Assembly (NCBI RefSeq): GCF_900186865.1
Contig: NZ_LT906480.1
Span: 248,001-312,000 of the forward strand
Source of the DNA: Stenotrophomonas maltophilia
GTDB lineage: Bacteria; Pseudomonadota; Gammaproteobacteria; Xanthomonadales; Xanthomonadaceae
Direction of reading: 5' to 3'
DNA length: 64,000 nucleotides
Made by a program: the position numbers and the translations under genes. Of the stretch, positions 40,808 through 48,640 are shown in pieces. Each line of letters opens with the position of its first letter. Position 1 is the first letter of the stretch. The notes beneath the pieces were generated by a model that saw nothing but the letters and a program-made list of their open reading frames with translations, made no database searches and was not told the DNA's origin.

Positions 40808-41509
40808 CTACCAGTGCGGCGGCTTGTTTATTGGCTTCTTCCCTGTGTGTATCCGGGCGGGCAGCAGCGCTCTCTGCAGTTCTTCATCAAGAAGATACTG
40901 CCTTGTCCAATCTGCATGTTGATCGAGGGAAGAACTTACTGCGCGTCCTGTCGGCTTGTGCTTATCAGGCGGGTGTCGTGGGGTCACCACACCCAATCTC
41001 ACATTGGGGAAATCGCACCGTATGGCTTTCAGTACTGGCTCGACATCACTGTCGTTCGAGCAGACCACCAATTGCTCGTAGCGCCCGGACGCAGCATCCC
41101 GGTACATGGCTAGCGCAAGGTTCACATCGGTTTGCTTTTCTTCGATCTTCCACACGCGTACGCGGTGCGTGCGATCGTAGGGCTTGTCAGGGACGAAAGC
41201 GGGGATCAGCGTTCCCTTCTTATCCATGCTGTGCTTGCCCAGCGTCTTTGAGAAACGCGTTGGATGCAGATGTTCCAGTGCACGCAGGTAGCTCTCTTGA
41301 GCGGCAACGGACGCGGCTCCGTGCGTGGCAAAGCGCCCTAACGCCATTGCTGTGAAGTAGCTCACATGCCGAAGGTCGTTCGCTGGATCTTGATCCCGCA
41401 GAAGGATCTCAAACAGATGCACGACGTCGATCCATTTGAACTCCGTGCTGCGGATTCGGCCGTAGTAGAAGTTGTACCCGTCTACGTACACCGCTGTTGG
41501 AATGGCCAT
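40808..41509 (-). CDS. NYN-domain (PIN-like) putative nuclease
   Basis: A 233-residue protein with the NYN fold: AVYVDGYNFYYGRI at the N-terminus gives the first Asp, KKQTDVNLALAMYRDAA-like text (EEKQTDVNLALAMYRDA) the central Asp, and YEQLVVCSNDSDVEPVLKAI the C-terminal acidic pair. NYN proteins are metal-dependent RNA-acting nucleases. It is a monocistronic accessory gene with the start at 41509 behind CAGGAAG and a terminator hairpin 20 bases further upstream. Such genes in prophages are often defence or exclusion factors; that role is inference. Confidence 0.82.
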   Translation of the reverse strand: MAIPTAVYVDGYNFYYGRIRSTEFKWIDVVHLFEILLRDQDPANDLRHVSYFTAMALGRFATHGAASVAAQESYLRALEHLHPTRFSKTLGKHSMDKKGTLIPAFVPDKPYDRTHRVRVWKIEEKQTDVNLALAMYRDAASGRYEQLVVCSNDSDVEPVLKAIRCDFPNVRLGVVTPRHPPDKHKPTGRAVSSSLDQHADWTRQYLLDEELQRALLPARIHTGKKPINKPPHW

Positions 41510-41528
41510 CTTTGCTTCCTGCAGATGT

Positions 41529-41602
41529 GAAAAAACCGCCTTTCGGCGGTTTTTTCGTCCCAAGCCGTTTAGCCAACTGAATGACGACGGCGAAGGAGGA
41601 GT
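41529..41602 (+). repeat. Terminator block A, near-copy at 54160-54232
   Basis: AAAAAACCGCC-TTTC-GGCGGTTTTTT (41530-41555) plus about 47 downstream bases (CGTCCCAAGCC...GGAGGAGT) agree with 54160-54232 at nearly all positions. On the minus strand the hairpin ends 20 bases before the NYN ATG, where it can insulate or attenuate that gene. Confidence 0.85.
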
Positions 41603-41789
41603 GGTGAGCAGGATTGTATATCCGGATATGCATGGAATCCCACACAATCCCTATTCCAAATATGGAACGCTACCGTAACGGGGGTGGAACAATGGCGTAA
41701 CGGCAGCAGCGGGGTACGACAGCGGCCAGGATGATATCTCAACTAGGGAACCGACTCGATCCCGGTTGCGGCGCCCGGCACAGGGGTGC

Positions 41790-41969
41790 AAGACAGATTC
41801 AGCGCGGCCGACGCCCGGCCGGGGCTGCCGGCCCAAGGGCGCAGCAAGACAGATTCAGCGCGGCCGATGCCCGGCCGGGGCGCCCGGCCCAAGGCCAGCA
41901 AGACAGATTCAGCGCGACCGAGGCCCAGCGGGGCCGCCAGGGGCAGCAGCGTAAGACAGATTCAGCGCG
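41790..41969 (+). repeat. Four tandem repeats with a 17-bp core
   Basis: The core AAGACAGATTCAGCGCG occurs at 41790, 41846, 41900 and 41953, so the periods are 56, 54 and 53 bp. The spacers are very GC-rich with GCCCGGCCGGGGC-like palindromes that vary between copies while the core is unchanged. No gene covers the stretch. It could be an iteron-like protein-binding array, a replication origin, or an RNA with repeated motifs. From 41603 to 41789 and from 41970 to 42296 I see nothing else. Confidence 0.8.
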
Positions 41970-42296
41970 ACGGGCGAGGATCGGCCCCGACCATACCCGA
42001 TTGGCCGTGTGCGTAGGTTCATGCCGTCTGTACCCCGGCGCGCGCACTCGTCTCCCCGCCACGCCTGCGCACTTCATAGGGTGTTTTTCCTGCACCCCCT
42101 ACAGCAGCCACCCGGCGAGGCCCTGTATGGCTTTCTCCGGGGTGTGCGGGTCACCGCCGACCCTGCGGTTCCCTGCGCGCAAGGGGGCCTCTCTACGTGC
42201 CCTGAGTGGCGAACGCCGTCGGCGTGTCCGTTTAGGGGGGAGGGGGGTGTCCGGAAAGAGGCAACATCTGCAATCGGCCATCGTTTATCCCTGTAA

Positions 42297-42580
42297 GTCA
42301 TTGATAGATATGGCTATGGAAGATTGCAAAAGATGTTAATTCGGAGCAATTTCCAAGAATCAAAAATGTAATGTCATTGATTTTTAAGGGAAAAAATCGT
42401 GTCGAAGTTGCCCCCTCAAAAGGCAATGTGGTTGCTCGAAGGTTGCCCTATTATTGCCATTGATATAGATAGATAAATAATTGATTTATAAGTAATTTAT
42501 AGTCGGTCAGAACGTCGATTGCAGAAATTGCTAGTTCCCGATGGCCGAATGATTTTTTGCAACTAAAGGGCCGGAAGGTT
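42297..42580. other. AT-rich gene-free island in the prophage
   Basis: About 280 bases with far lower GC than the surroundings (for example TTGATATAGATAGATAAATAATTGATTTATAAGTAATTTATAG). Four short related motifs occur (AGTTGCCCC, GGTTGCCC, ATTGCC, GGTTGCCTT). No frame longer than a few codons is open. It may be a xenogeneic-silencer target, promoter region or origin. Confidence 0.6.
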
Positions 42581-42672
42581 GCCTTGGCATCCCCGCTACC
42601 GCACATGCACTCTCACTAGACGCACGTCGCGTTGTCGCAGCCTTTGCGACGGCCAGCCGTATCCTGCCGCCC

Positions 42673-43017
42673 ATGCCGCTGCCCCCCGACTTCTACTGGA
42701 CGACACGCTCAGCCAGCTGGCCAAGCGAACCGCTGACCGTGATCGCTTGCGACGGGGTGTGGGTGGTGTCCATGACGCAGCGCGTTGACGACGACACCTG
42801 GATCGCCAGCCTTGATCGGCACCGGCATGGGCCCGGTGGGCCATCCCGCCGCTGCAGTAGCTACGAGCAGGGCCGCGCCGGCGCCGAGATGTGGGTGGCC
42901 AGGCATGAGGCCCGCCTGCGCGAGGACGTGGCCAAGATCAACGCGTATCAGGAGGCGGTGCGCGCGAACAGGCTTGCCAAGCTGCACACCCCGCCACCCT
43001 TCAGCTGGGAAGCTTAG
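42673..43017 (+). CDS. Hypothetical phage protein
   Basis: A 114-residue protein (MPLPPDFYWTTRSASWPSEPLTVIACDGVWVVSMTQRVDDDTWIASLDRHRHG...) with a beta-rich first half and a helical second half (GAEMWVARHEARLREDVAKINAYQEAVRANRLAKLH). Codon use is typical of the phage. No domain is recognised and no good ribosome site is seen. It lies after the AT-rich island. Confidence 0.6.
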   Translation: MPLPPDFYWTTRSASWPSEPLTVIACDGVWVVSMTQRVDDDTWIASLDRHRHGPGGPSRRCSSYEQGRAGAEMWVARHEARLREDVAKINAYQEAVRANRLAKLHTPPPFSWEA

Positions 43018-43112
43018 AGAGTCGTAGCGGAAAGTGGGCGGCTACTTACCTGGCGCATCACTTCCTGCTCTGGCTTGGGAGAGACGAAGCGCGGTTGAGC
43101 ATTTCTGGCCGA

Positions 43113-43643
43113 TCAAATTTCCAAATCGAACACTTCCAAGAAGAACGGGCAACTGATTTCTGGCCATAGTGTGCTAAGCGACGCAGCACATTTTCGGAGC
43201 GTGTTTAGATCAACCTCATGCTCATTTTCAATAGCTGCATCGGGGAGAGTGACATGCTTGTCCAGTATCAGAGTTGCCTCTCTTTCCCAAGGAAATGCGC
43301 CTTGGTTGGGGCCTAGGGTGATTCCAACATCCCGAAGGAGGGTGGTATTGGTCTCGATCACGATACCTTTGACCCCAGTTCGCCAGCGACTGCTTAGTGA
43401 GTACCACGCCGCTACGTCGAAGGACTCAGTGAATGAGAGGAATGCACCCTTGTTCTTCGTGCTGCAGTAGGTGTGCAGCAGTTGGGCGGAGGCCAAAGAA
43501 GCCCCAGTTCCAGCATTGCTCTGTGTGTCGCTGGTGTAGCCATCATCGGTAGTAAAGTGCTCGGCAATAGCGCGATCACTTTTTCGGCGAAGTCCCTGCC
43601 GGGATTCAAATTCAGGGCTGCTCATTCCGCGATAGAGTTTCAT
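43113..43643 (-). CDS. Candidate ADP-ribosyltransferase-fold protein (R-S-E type)
   Basis: A 176-residue protein with the spaced triad of R-S-E mono-ADP-ribosyltransferases: Arg5 in MKLYRGM, Ser70-Phe-Thr72 in GAFLSFTES, and Glu120-Arg-Glu122 in PWEREATLILDKHVTL, the last resembling the ExE-V-L-x-P loop of the fold. It has no signal peptide. Base composition is lower in GC than its neighbours. The ATG lies inside the 3' end of the integrase gene (32-base overlap), so expression is coupled to integrase. If active, it could modify a host or competing-phage target. No homology was computed; this rests on motif reading. Confidence 0.5.
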   Translation of the reverse strand: MKLYRGMSSPEFESRQGLRRKSDRAIAEHFTTDDGYTSDTQSNAGTGASLASAQLLHTYCSTKNKGAFLSFTESFDVAAWYSLSSRWRTGVKGIVIETNTTLLRDVGITLGPNQGAFPWEREATLILDKHVTLPDAAIENEHEVDLNTLRKCAASLSTLWPEISCPFFLEVFDLEI

Positions 43644-44712
43644 CTGCCTGATCCATTTGATTGCGATGCAACGATTCGGGACGGAGCTGCGTGTAGCGCT
43701 TCAACTCGTTCCATGACGTGTGAAGGGTCACGGCAGCGACCTCGGGGATATCGTAGCCCTGCTCGAACAGCCGCGACGTGGCTTCGTGCCGCAGGTCGTG
43801 GAAACACAGATCCTCAATCCCGAGCGCGCTGCAGGCGCGGGTAAAGGACGTGCCTACGGATTTCGAGTTGTAGGGGAAGATCCGGTTCTCGCCGGCGATC
43901 TGCGGTTGTCGCTGCACCAAGTCCCAGGCTTCGCCCAGCAGAGGGAACGTCCTATGGTTGCCGATCTTGGCGCGGGGGGGCTTTGCGTCCCTGAGCATCG
44001 CCGTCCGCTTCACGCTGTCCAGATCTGACCACAGCAGCCGGGTGATTTCGCTTTCCCGCTTGGCCGTGAGGATGGCGAAGGTGACGATATCGCTCATAGG
44101 GATTGTTGAGCGCCAGGCCGCGGCTGCGTAGTACGCATGCAGGCGCTGCAGTTCTTCGTCGGTCGGGCGTCGGTCGCGCTTCTTGGATTTGGCTACCAGC
44201 TTCAACAGCCGCAGTACAGGCCGAGCGTCGGCAACTGGGTCACTGGCAAGCTTCACTCCCTTCATTGGTCCAGCCAGTTTCAGCAGCTCGGACAGGAAGC
44301 CCAGCTCGACGTTCATGGTGGCGGCCGAGCAAGGGGGGATAATGTGGCCCTTGGCGTTCATGTGGTCGCCGTGGACCCGCCGGCGGGCGTGGTCGATCAC
44401 GTCGTTTGCGGTGAGGCTTGTGGCCACGATGCTGCCCAGGCTTTCGCGTAAGCGGCTGAGGTTGCCCGTCTGGGTCGTGCCAGCCGCCTTCACAGCGGCC
44501 AGGTCATCGATACGCCAATCGATCAACTGATCGATGGTCAGATCCTCGCCGGGTGTACCGCCACGGGCCTCGTAGTCTGCCAGTTCGCGTTCGATCCGGT
44601 CGGCCCAGGTCTTGGCGGCTGTCTTGGTCGGGAAGGTCTTGCTCTGTGTTGCGTGACCCTTGCGGCGCACAATGGCGCGCCAGCGGCCGTTGCGCGGTTG
44701 TAGCGTTGCCAT
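43612..44712 (-). CDS. int: Tyrosine-type site-specific integrase (dusA-targeting)
   Basis: This 366-residue recombinase has an N-terminal arm-binding region (RKGHATQSKTFPTKTAAKTWADRIERELADYEARGG), a core-binding SAM-like domain, and the catalytic set: Arg in AKRESEITRLLW, His305/Arg308 in FHDLRHEATSRLF, His-x-x-Trp in TLHTSW, and nucleophile Tyr340 in LKRYTQL. It lies next to attR and reads away from dusA. Integration within dusA is shown by the split gene. Integrases of this target group are known for many proteobacterial islands. Confidence 0.94.
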   Translation of the reverse strand: MATLQPRNGRWRAIVRRKGHATQSKTFPTKTAAKTWADRIERELADYEARGGTPGEDLTIDQLIDWRIDDLAAVKAAGTTQTGNLSRLRESLGSIVATSLTANDVIDHARRRVHGDHMNAKGHIIPPCSAATMNVELGFLSELLKLAGPMKGVKLASDPVADARPVLRLLKLVAKSKKRDRRPTDEELQRLHAYYAAAAWRSTIPMSDIVTFAILTAKRESEITRLLWSDLDSVKRTAMLRDAKPPRAKIGNHRTFPLLGEAWDLVQRQPQIAGENRIFPYNSKSVGTSFTRACSALGIEDLCFHDLRHEATSRLFEQGYDIPEVAAVTLHTSWNELKRYTQLRPESLHRNQMDQADETLSRNEQP

Positions 44713-44837
44713 CGATGTACCAGCTCCCGGTGTACCACTTTTTTCTTGGTACGCGGATGGTACATATGAATGGGAATAACCGGGAATAATTGGGAAAAAT
44801 CGGGTACTTCTGTGTACCCGTATATGGTGCTAACTAC
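44713..44837. promoter_or_regulatory. attP-arm/int-dusA control region
   Basis: Between the integrase start and the new dusA start lie a run of direct repeats at about 10-bp period (GGGAATAA, GGGAATAA, GGGAAAAA, GGGTAC; from about 44771 to 44804) and several GTACC/GGTAC half-sites (TGTACCAG, TGTACCAC, TTGGTACG, TGGTACAT, TGTACCC). These look like integrase arm sites and possible operators. A TATATGGT near 44822 may be the -10 of the promoter that now drives dusA. Confidence 0.5.
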
Positions 44838-45833
44838 ATGAAAAGATTGAAAACTGAGGATGTTCGGCTGTCCGTGGCGCCCATGATGGACTGGACCGAC
44901 CGCCATTGCCGCGTGTTCCATCGCGTGCTGGCGCCGGGTGCACGCCTGTACACGGAGATGGTGCACGCCAACGCGGTCATCCACGGCGACCGCGAGCGCC
45001 TGCTCGGCTTCGATCGCAGCGAACAGCCGCTGGCGCTGCAGCTGGGCGGCAGCGATCCGGCCCTGCTGGCGCAGGCTGCGCGCATTGCTGCCGAGTGGGG
45101 ATACGACGAGGTCAACCTCAACTGCGGCTGCCCGTCCGACCGCGTGCAGGCCGGGCGTTTCGGCGCCTGCCTGATGCGCGAGCCGGTACTGGTGGCCGAG
45201 TGCGTGGCGGCCATGGTCGATGCGGTCGACATCCCGGTAACGGTGAAGTGCCGCCTGGGCGTGGACGAGGACAACGACTACGACGTGTTTGCCAGCTTCG
45301 TCGACCGCCAGGTCGCCGCTGGTGCGGCGATGGTGGTGGTGCATGCGCGCAACGCGTGGCTGAAGGGCCTGTCGCCGAAGGAGAACCGCGAGGTTCCGCC
45401 GCTGAAGTACGACTGGGCCTACCGCCTGAAGCAGGAGCGCCCGGCACTGCCGGTGGTGATCAACGGTGGCCTGGCCAGCATCGAGGCGGTACAGGCGCAG
45501 GCCGCGCACGTCGATGGCGTGATGCTGGGCCGGGCGGCCTATCACGACCCCTATCTGCTGCATCAGCTGGAGGCGCTGCACACCGGCGCCCCGCTACAGG
45601 CACGCGGTGACCTGCTGCGCGCGATGCGCCCCTACATCGAGGCGCGGCTGGGCGAAGGCCTGGCGCTGAAGCACATCACCCGCCACCTGCTCGGCCTGTT
45701 CCATGGCCAGCCCGGTGGTCGCGCATTTCGCCAGGTGCTGAGCGAGGGCGCACACCGCCCGGGCGCCGGCTGGAGCCTGATCGAACAGGCCTTGGCGGTC
45801 ACCGAACGCGAAGCTGATCGCACCGCGGCGTGA
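44838..45833 (+). CDS. dusA: tRNA-dihydrouridine(20/20a) synthase DusA, 5' end supplied by prophage
   Basis: This FMN-dependent enzyme reduces uridine 20/20a in the tRNA D-loop. Signatures are LSVAPMMDWTDRHCR, LQLGGSDPALLAQAA, VNLNCGCPSDRVQAGRFGACLM (catalytic Cys) and VTVKCRLGVDEDNDYD. The length is 331 residues. Codons 1 to about 15 (MKRLKTEDVR) come from phage DNA; they replace MTSATARYADSLR stranded at attL. Function should be kept, but the promoter and ribosome site are now phage-derived. Confidence 0.95.
   Translation: MKRLKTEDVRLSVAPMMDWTDRHCRVFHRVLAPGARLYTEMVHANAVIHGDRERLLGFDRSEQPLALQLGGSDPALLAQAARIAAEWGYDEVNLNCGCPSDRVQAGRFGACLMREPVLVAECVAAMVDAVDIPVTVKCRLGVDEDNDYDVFASFVDRQVAAGAAMVVVHARNAWLKGLSPKENREVPPLKYDWAYRLKQERPALPVVINGGLASIEAVQAQAAHVDGVMLGRAAYHDPYLLHQLEALHTGAPLQARGDLLRAMRPYIEARLGEGLALKHITRHLLGLFHGQPGGRAFRQVLSEGAHRPGAGWSLIEQALAVTEREADRTAA
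44883..44900 (+). repeat. attR core
   Basis: ATGATGGACTGGACCGAC, identical to the attL copy and in frame within dusA. The preceding base and the four bases after it differ between the two copies, which limits the core to 18 bp. Confidence 0.9.
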
Positions 45834-46046
45834 CGTCGGTCACAGTCCTGACTTGACAAGGGGCGGCGATTCGTCCCGAATGTTCACCTAGATGAACGAC
45901 GCGAGCGCAGGGCCGGAAAAGTTCAGACCGGATTCACTGCCCCAAACCAAGAATTTGCAAAGGATTTGTAAAGCGCCGGGTCCCGAACCCAGCTCCCGGA
46001 TTTACGACTTTTGAACGAATCGCCGTGCTCGGCTAGGATCGCATCG

Positions 46047-46421
46047 ATGTCTTCCGCTCCCTTCCATCGCCGCATTGCCCTGGCCACCTGCGTGGTGCTG
46101 GCGGCTGCGCCGCTGTCTTCGGCGCTGGCGCAACAGCCGCCGCGTGGCGATCAGGGGCGCGCGGAGATGATGGAGCGGGGCGAGCGCGGTGGCCGTGGCG
46201 ACGAGCGCTCGCTGTCCGATGCCGTGCGCCGCGTGCAGCGCACCACCGGCGGCCACATCCTCGGCGCCGAGCGCGTGCCGTTCGATGGGCGTGACATCAA
46301 CCGGGTGAAGTACATGGACGACCGGGGCCGGGTCCGCTACATGGACGACCCCGCACCGTCGCGTTCACAGCCGCGCACGCCGCGGTCGGATATGTCATCA
46401 CTACGCGGCGATAACCCCTGA
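46047..46421 (+). CDS. Secreted PepSY-like small protein upstream of phoP
   Basis: A 124-residue protein with a signal peptide (RRIALATCVVLAAAPLSSALAQ). The mature part is arginine/glycine-rich, followed by SLSDAVRRVQRTTGGHILGAERVPFDGRDINRVKYMDDRGRVRYMDDP, which has the layout of a PepSY-type domain. Small genes of this kind often precede phoPQ-like operons in this family and may modulate the sensor in the periplasm; that link is inference. ATG 46047 is chosen to begin the signal peptide. Confidence 0.72.
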   Translation: MSSAPFHRRIALATCVVLAAAPLSSALAQQPPRGDQGRAEMMERGERGGRGDERSLSDAVRRVQRTTGGHILGAERVPFDGRDINRVKYMDDRGRVRYMDDPAPSRSQPRTPRSDMSSLRGDNP

Positions 46422-46494
46422 ACAGGGATAGTTGTCGCTATCAACCCGTACCCCACAGGCCTCCGGGCCACACCCAGGACACTAGGGAGAGTTC

Positions 46495-47178
46495 ATGCGT
46501 ATCCTTCTGGTCGAAGACGAAGCCCCGCTGCGTGAGACCCTGGCAGCCCGGCTCAAGCGCGAAGGCTTTGCCGTCGATGCTGCGCAGGACGGCGAGGAAG
46601 GCCTCTACATGGGGCGCGAAGTTCCGTTCGATGTCGGCATCATCGACCTCGGCCTGCCCAAGATGTCGGGCATGGAGCTGATCAAGGCCCTGCGTGACGA
46701 AGGCAAGAAGTTCCCGGTGCTGATCCTGACCGCGCGTTCGAGCTGGCAGGACAAGGTCGAAGGCCTGAAGCAGGGCGCCGACGACTACCTGGTCAAGCCG
46801 TTCCACGTCGAAGAGCTGCTGGCCCGCGTCAACGCGCTGCTGCGCCGCGCCGCCGGCTGGAGCAAGCCGACCCTGGAATGCGGCCCGGTCGCTCTGGACC
46901 TGGCTGCGCAGACCGTCAGCGTGGCCGGCAGCAATGTCGACCTGACCAGCTACGAATACAAGGTGCTGGAGTACCTGATGATGCACGCCGGTGAACTGGT
47001 CTCCAAGGCCGACCTCACCGAGCACATCTACCAGCAGGACTTCGACCGCGACTCGAACGTGCTGGAGGTCTTCATCGGCCGCCTGCGCAAGAAGCTGGAC
47101 CCGGATGGCGAACTGAAGCCGATCGAGACCGTGCGCGGCCGCGGCTACCGTTTCGCGATTCCGCGCAACGAGGGCTGA
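46495..47178 (+). CDS. phoP: PhoP-like response regulator (OmpR family)
   Basis: A 227-residue regulator. The receiver domain has DE at 8-9, phosphoacceptor Asp51 in VGIIDLGLPK, and LTARSSWQDKVEGLKQGADDYLVKPFHVEE, very close to the PhoP signature. The winged-helix DNA-binding domain ends in VLEVFIGRLRKKLDPDGELKPIETVRGRGYRF. It probably controls envelope and cation-stress genes. The ATG follows GGGAGAGTTC, and the sensor gene begins 22 bases after the stop. Confidence 0.9.
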   Translation: MRILLVEDEAPLRETLAARLKREGFAVDAAQDGEEGLYMGREVPFDVGIIDLGLPKMSGMELIKALRDEGKKFPVLILTARSSWQDKVEGLKQGADDYLVKPFHVEELLARVNALLRRAAGWSKPTLECGPVALDLAAQTVSVAGSNVDLTSYEYKVLEYLMMHAGELVSKADLTEHIYQQDFDRDSNVLEVFIGRLRKKLDPDGELKPIETVRGRGYRFAIPRNEG

Positions 47179-47200
47179 GCCGGCTCAGCCTGGCGAGACC

Positions 47201-48628
47201 ATGATGTCCGGCCGTCTGTGGTTCTTCCGACGCTGGCGGCCGCGCTCCCTGCAGGCGCGCCAGATGCTTGCCGCGTCCGTGGGCCTGGTCGCGTTCCTGG
47301 CCCTGGCCGGTTACGCACTCGACGCCGCCTTCGCCGATACGGCGAAGGCGAACCTGCGTGAGCGCCTGAAGAACTACGCCACCGCGTACGCGGCCGGCAT
47401 CGACTTCACCCGCGACCGCTCGCTGTACATCCGCGAGCAGCCGCCGGATTCGCGCTTCGACGTGCCGGGCAGTGGCCTGTACCTGCAGGTGGTGATGCCG
47501 CACGGCAAGGGCAATTCGATGTCCGCCGAAGGCCCGATGCTGCCCACCGTCGGCGGCGGCCTGCTGGCACCGCGCCAGGAAGTGTTCGAAGGCCCGCTGC
47601 CGATGATCCAGATCGACGGCAGCCAGGGCTCGGTGTACCGCTATGGCCTGGGCCTGGTGTGGGACGCCGACGCCGACCCGGCCACCGAATTCCCGTACAC
47701 CATCTATGTGATGGAAGACTCGCGCGCGCTGGGCGCGCAGCTGCGCGTGTTCCGCGGCCGTGTCTGGTTCTACCTGGGCGGCATCGGCCTGATCCTGCTG
47801 CTGCTGCAGACCGTCATCCTGCAGTGGAGCCTGCGTCCGCTGCGTCGGGTGATCACCGAGCTGACCAAGGTGCAGCGCGGCGAGACCGAGCGCATGAGCG
47901 AGCGCCACCCGCGCGAGCTGGAACCGCTGACCGACAGCATCAACGCCTTCATTGAAAGCGAGCGCGAGAACCTCGAGCGCCAGCGCAACACCCTGGCCGA
48001 CCTGGCACACAGCCTGAAGACGCCCATTGCGGTGCTGCGCACGCAGATGGACAGCGGCGCGGGCGATGGCGCGCTGCGCGAGGAGCTGGACGTGCAGCTG
48101 CAGCGCATGAACAACCTGGTTTCGTACCAGCTGGCACGTGCTGCGTCGTCGGGCCACAAGCTGTTCTCCGCGCCGCTGCCGATCGAGTCCAACGCTGAGG
48201 AAATCGTACGTGGCCTGGAGAAGGTCTACGCCTCCAAGGGCGTGCTGTGCGAGTTCGATATCGATCCGGCCGCACGCTTCCACGGCGAGCCGGGCGACCT
48301 GCAGGAACTGCTTGGCAACCTGCTGGAAAACGCCTTCAAGTGGGCCAACCGCCGCGTGCTGCTGACCGCGCAGCCGCTGTCGGCACCGAACGCGCGCCGC
48401 GCTGGTCTGCTGCTGGCGGTGGACGACGATGGCCCGGGCATTGCCCCGGACGACATCGGCAAGGTGCTGCAGCGTGGCGTGCGTGGCGACGAGCGCGTGC
48501 AGGGCCACGGCATCGGCCTGTCGATCGTGCAGGACCTGATCAAGGATTACCGCGGCGAACTGGTCGTCGGCCGTTCCAGCGAACTGGGCGGCGCCCGTTT
48601 CGAAGTGCGTTTGCCGCCGGGGCCGTAA
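47201..48628 (+). CDS. phoQ: PhoQ-like sensor histidine kinase
   Basis: A 475-residue membrane kinase with two transmembrane segments (MLAASVGLVAFLALAGYALDAAF and VWFYLGGIGLILLLLQTVIL) around a periplasmic sensor, then a HAMP-like region. The phosphorylated His near residue 270 is in LADLAHSLKTPIAVLRTQMD. The ATPase domain has ELLGNLLENAFKWANRR, VDDDGPGI and GHGIGLSIVQDLI. It pairs with the regulator upstream. The stop is followed by the repeat array at 48641. Confidence 0.9.
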   Translation: MMSGRLWFFRRWRPRSLQARQMLAASVGLVAFLALAGYALDAAFADTAKANLRERLKNYATAYAAGIDFTRDRSLYIREQPPDSRFDVPGSGLYLQVVMPHGKGNSMSAEGPMLPTVGGGLLAPRQEVFEGPLPMIQIDGSQGSVYRYGLGLVWDADADPATEFPYTIYVMEDSRALGAQLRVFRGRVWFYLGGIGLILLLLQTVILQWSLRPLRRVITELTKVQRGETERMSERHPRELEPLTDSINAFIESERENLERQRNTLADLAHSLKTPIAVLRTQMDSGAGDGALREELDVQLQRMNNLVSYQLARAASSGHKLFSAPLPIESNAEEIVRGLEKVYASKGVLCEFDIDPAARFHGEPGDLQELLGNLLENAFKWANRRVLLTAQPLSAPNARRAGLLLAVDDDGPGIAPDDIGKVLQRGVRGDERVQGHGIGLSIVQDLIKDYRGELVVGRSSELGGARFEVRLPPGP

Positions 48629-48640
48629 ACCTTCGCAATC

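Larger units (their letters stand above)
11497..44900. mobile_element. P2-like prophage integrated in dusA (about 33.4 kb)
   Basis: The element is bounded by an identical 18-bp repeat (11497-11514 and 44883-44900). It contains, from left to right: early/replication operon, immunity switch, tail, baseplate, lysis and head genes of P2 type, a modification gene, accessory genes and a tyrosine integrase next to attR. All the P2 structural genes I looked for (Q P O N M L X R S V W J I H FI FII E T U D) have full-length frames, so it could be inducible. Replication genes are not of P2 type: no gpA or Cox was found, and a P4-type primase-helicase is present instead. Confidence 0.95.

Noticed and set aside
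41790..41969. Four-copy repeat considered as a CRISPR
   Set aside because: Core is only 17 bp, the spacers resemble one another, and there is no leader or cas gene.
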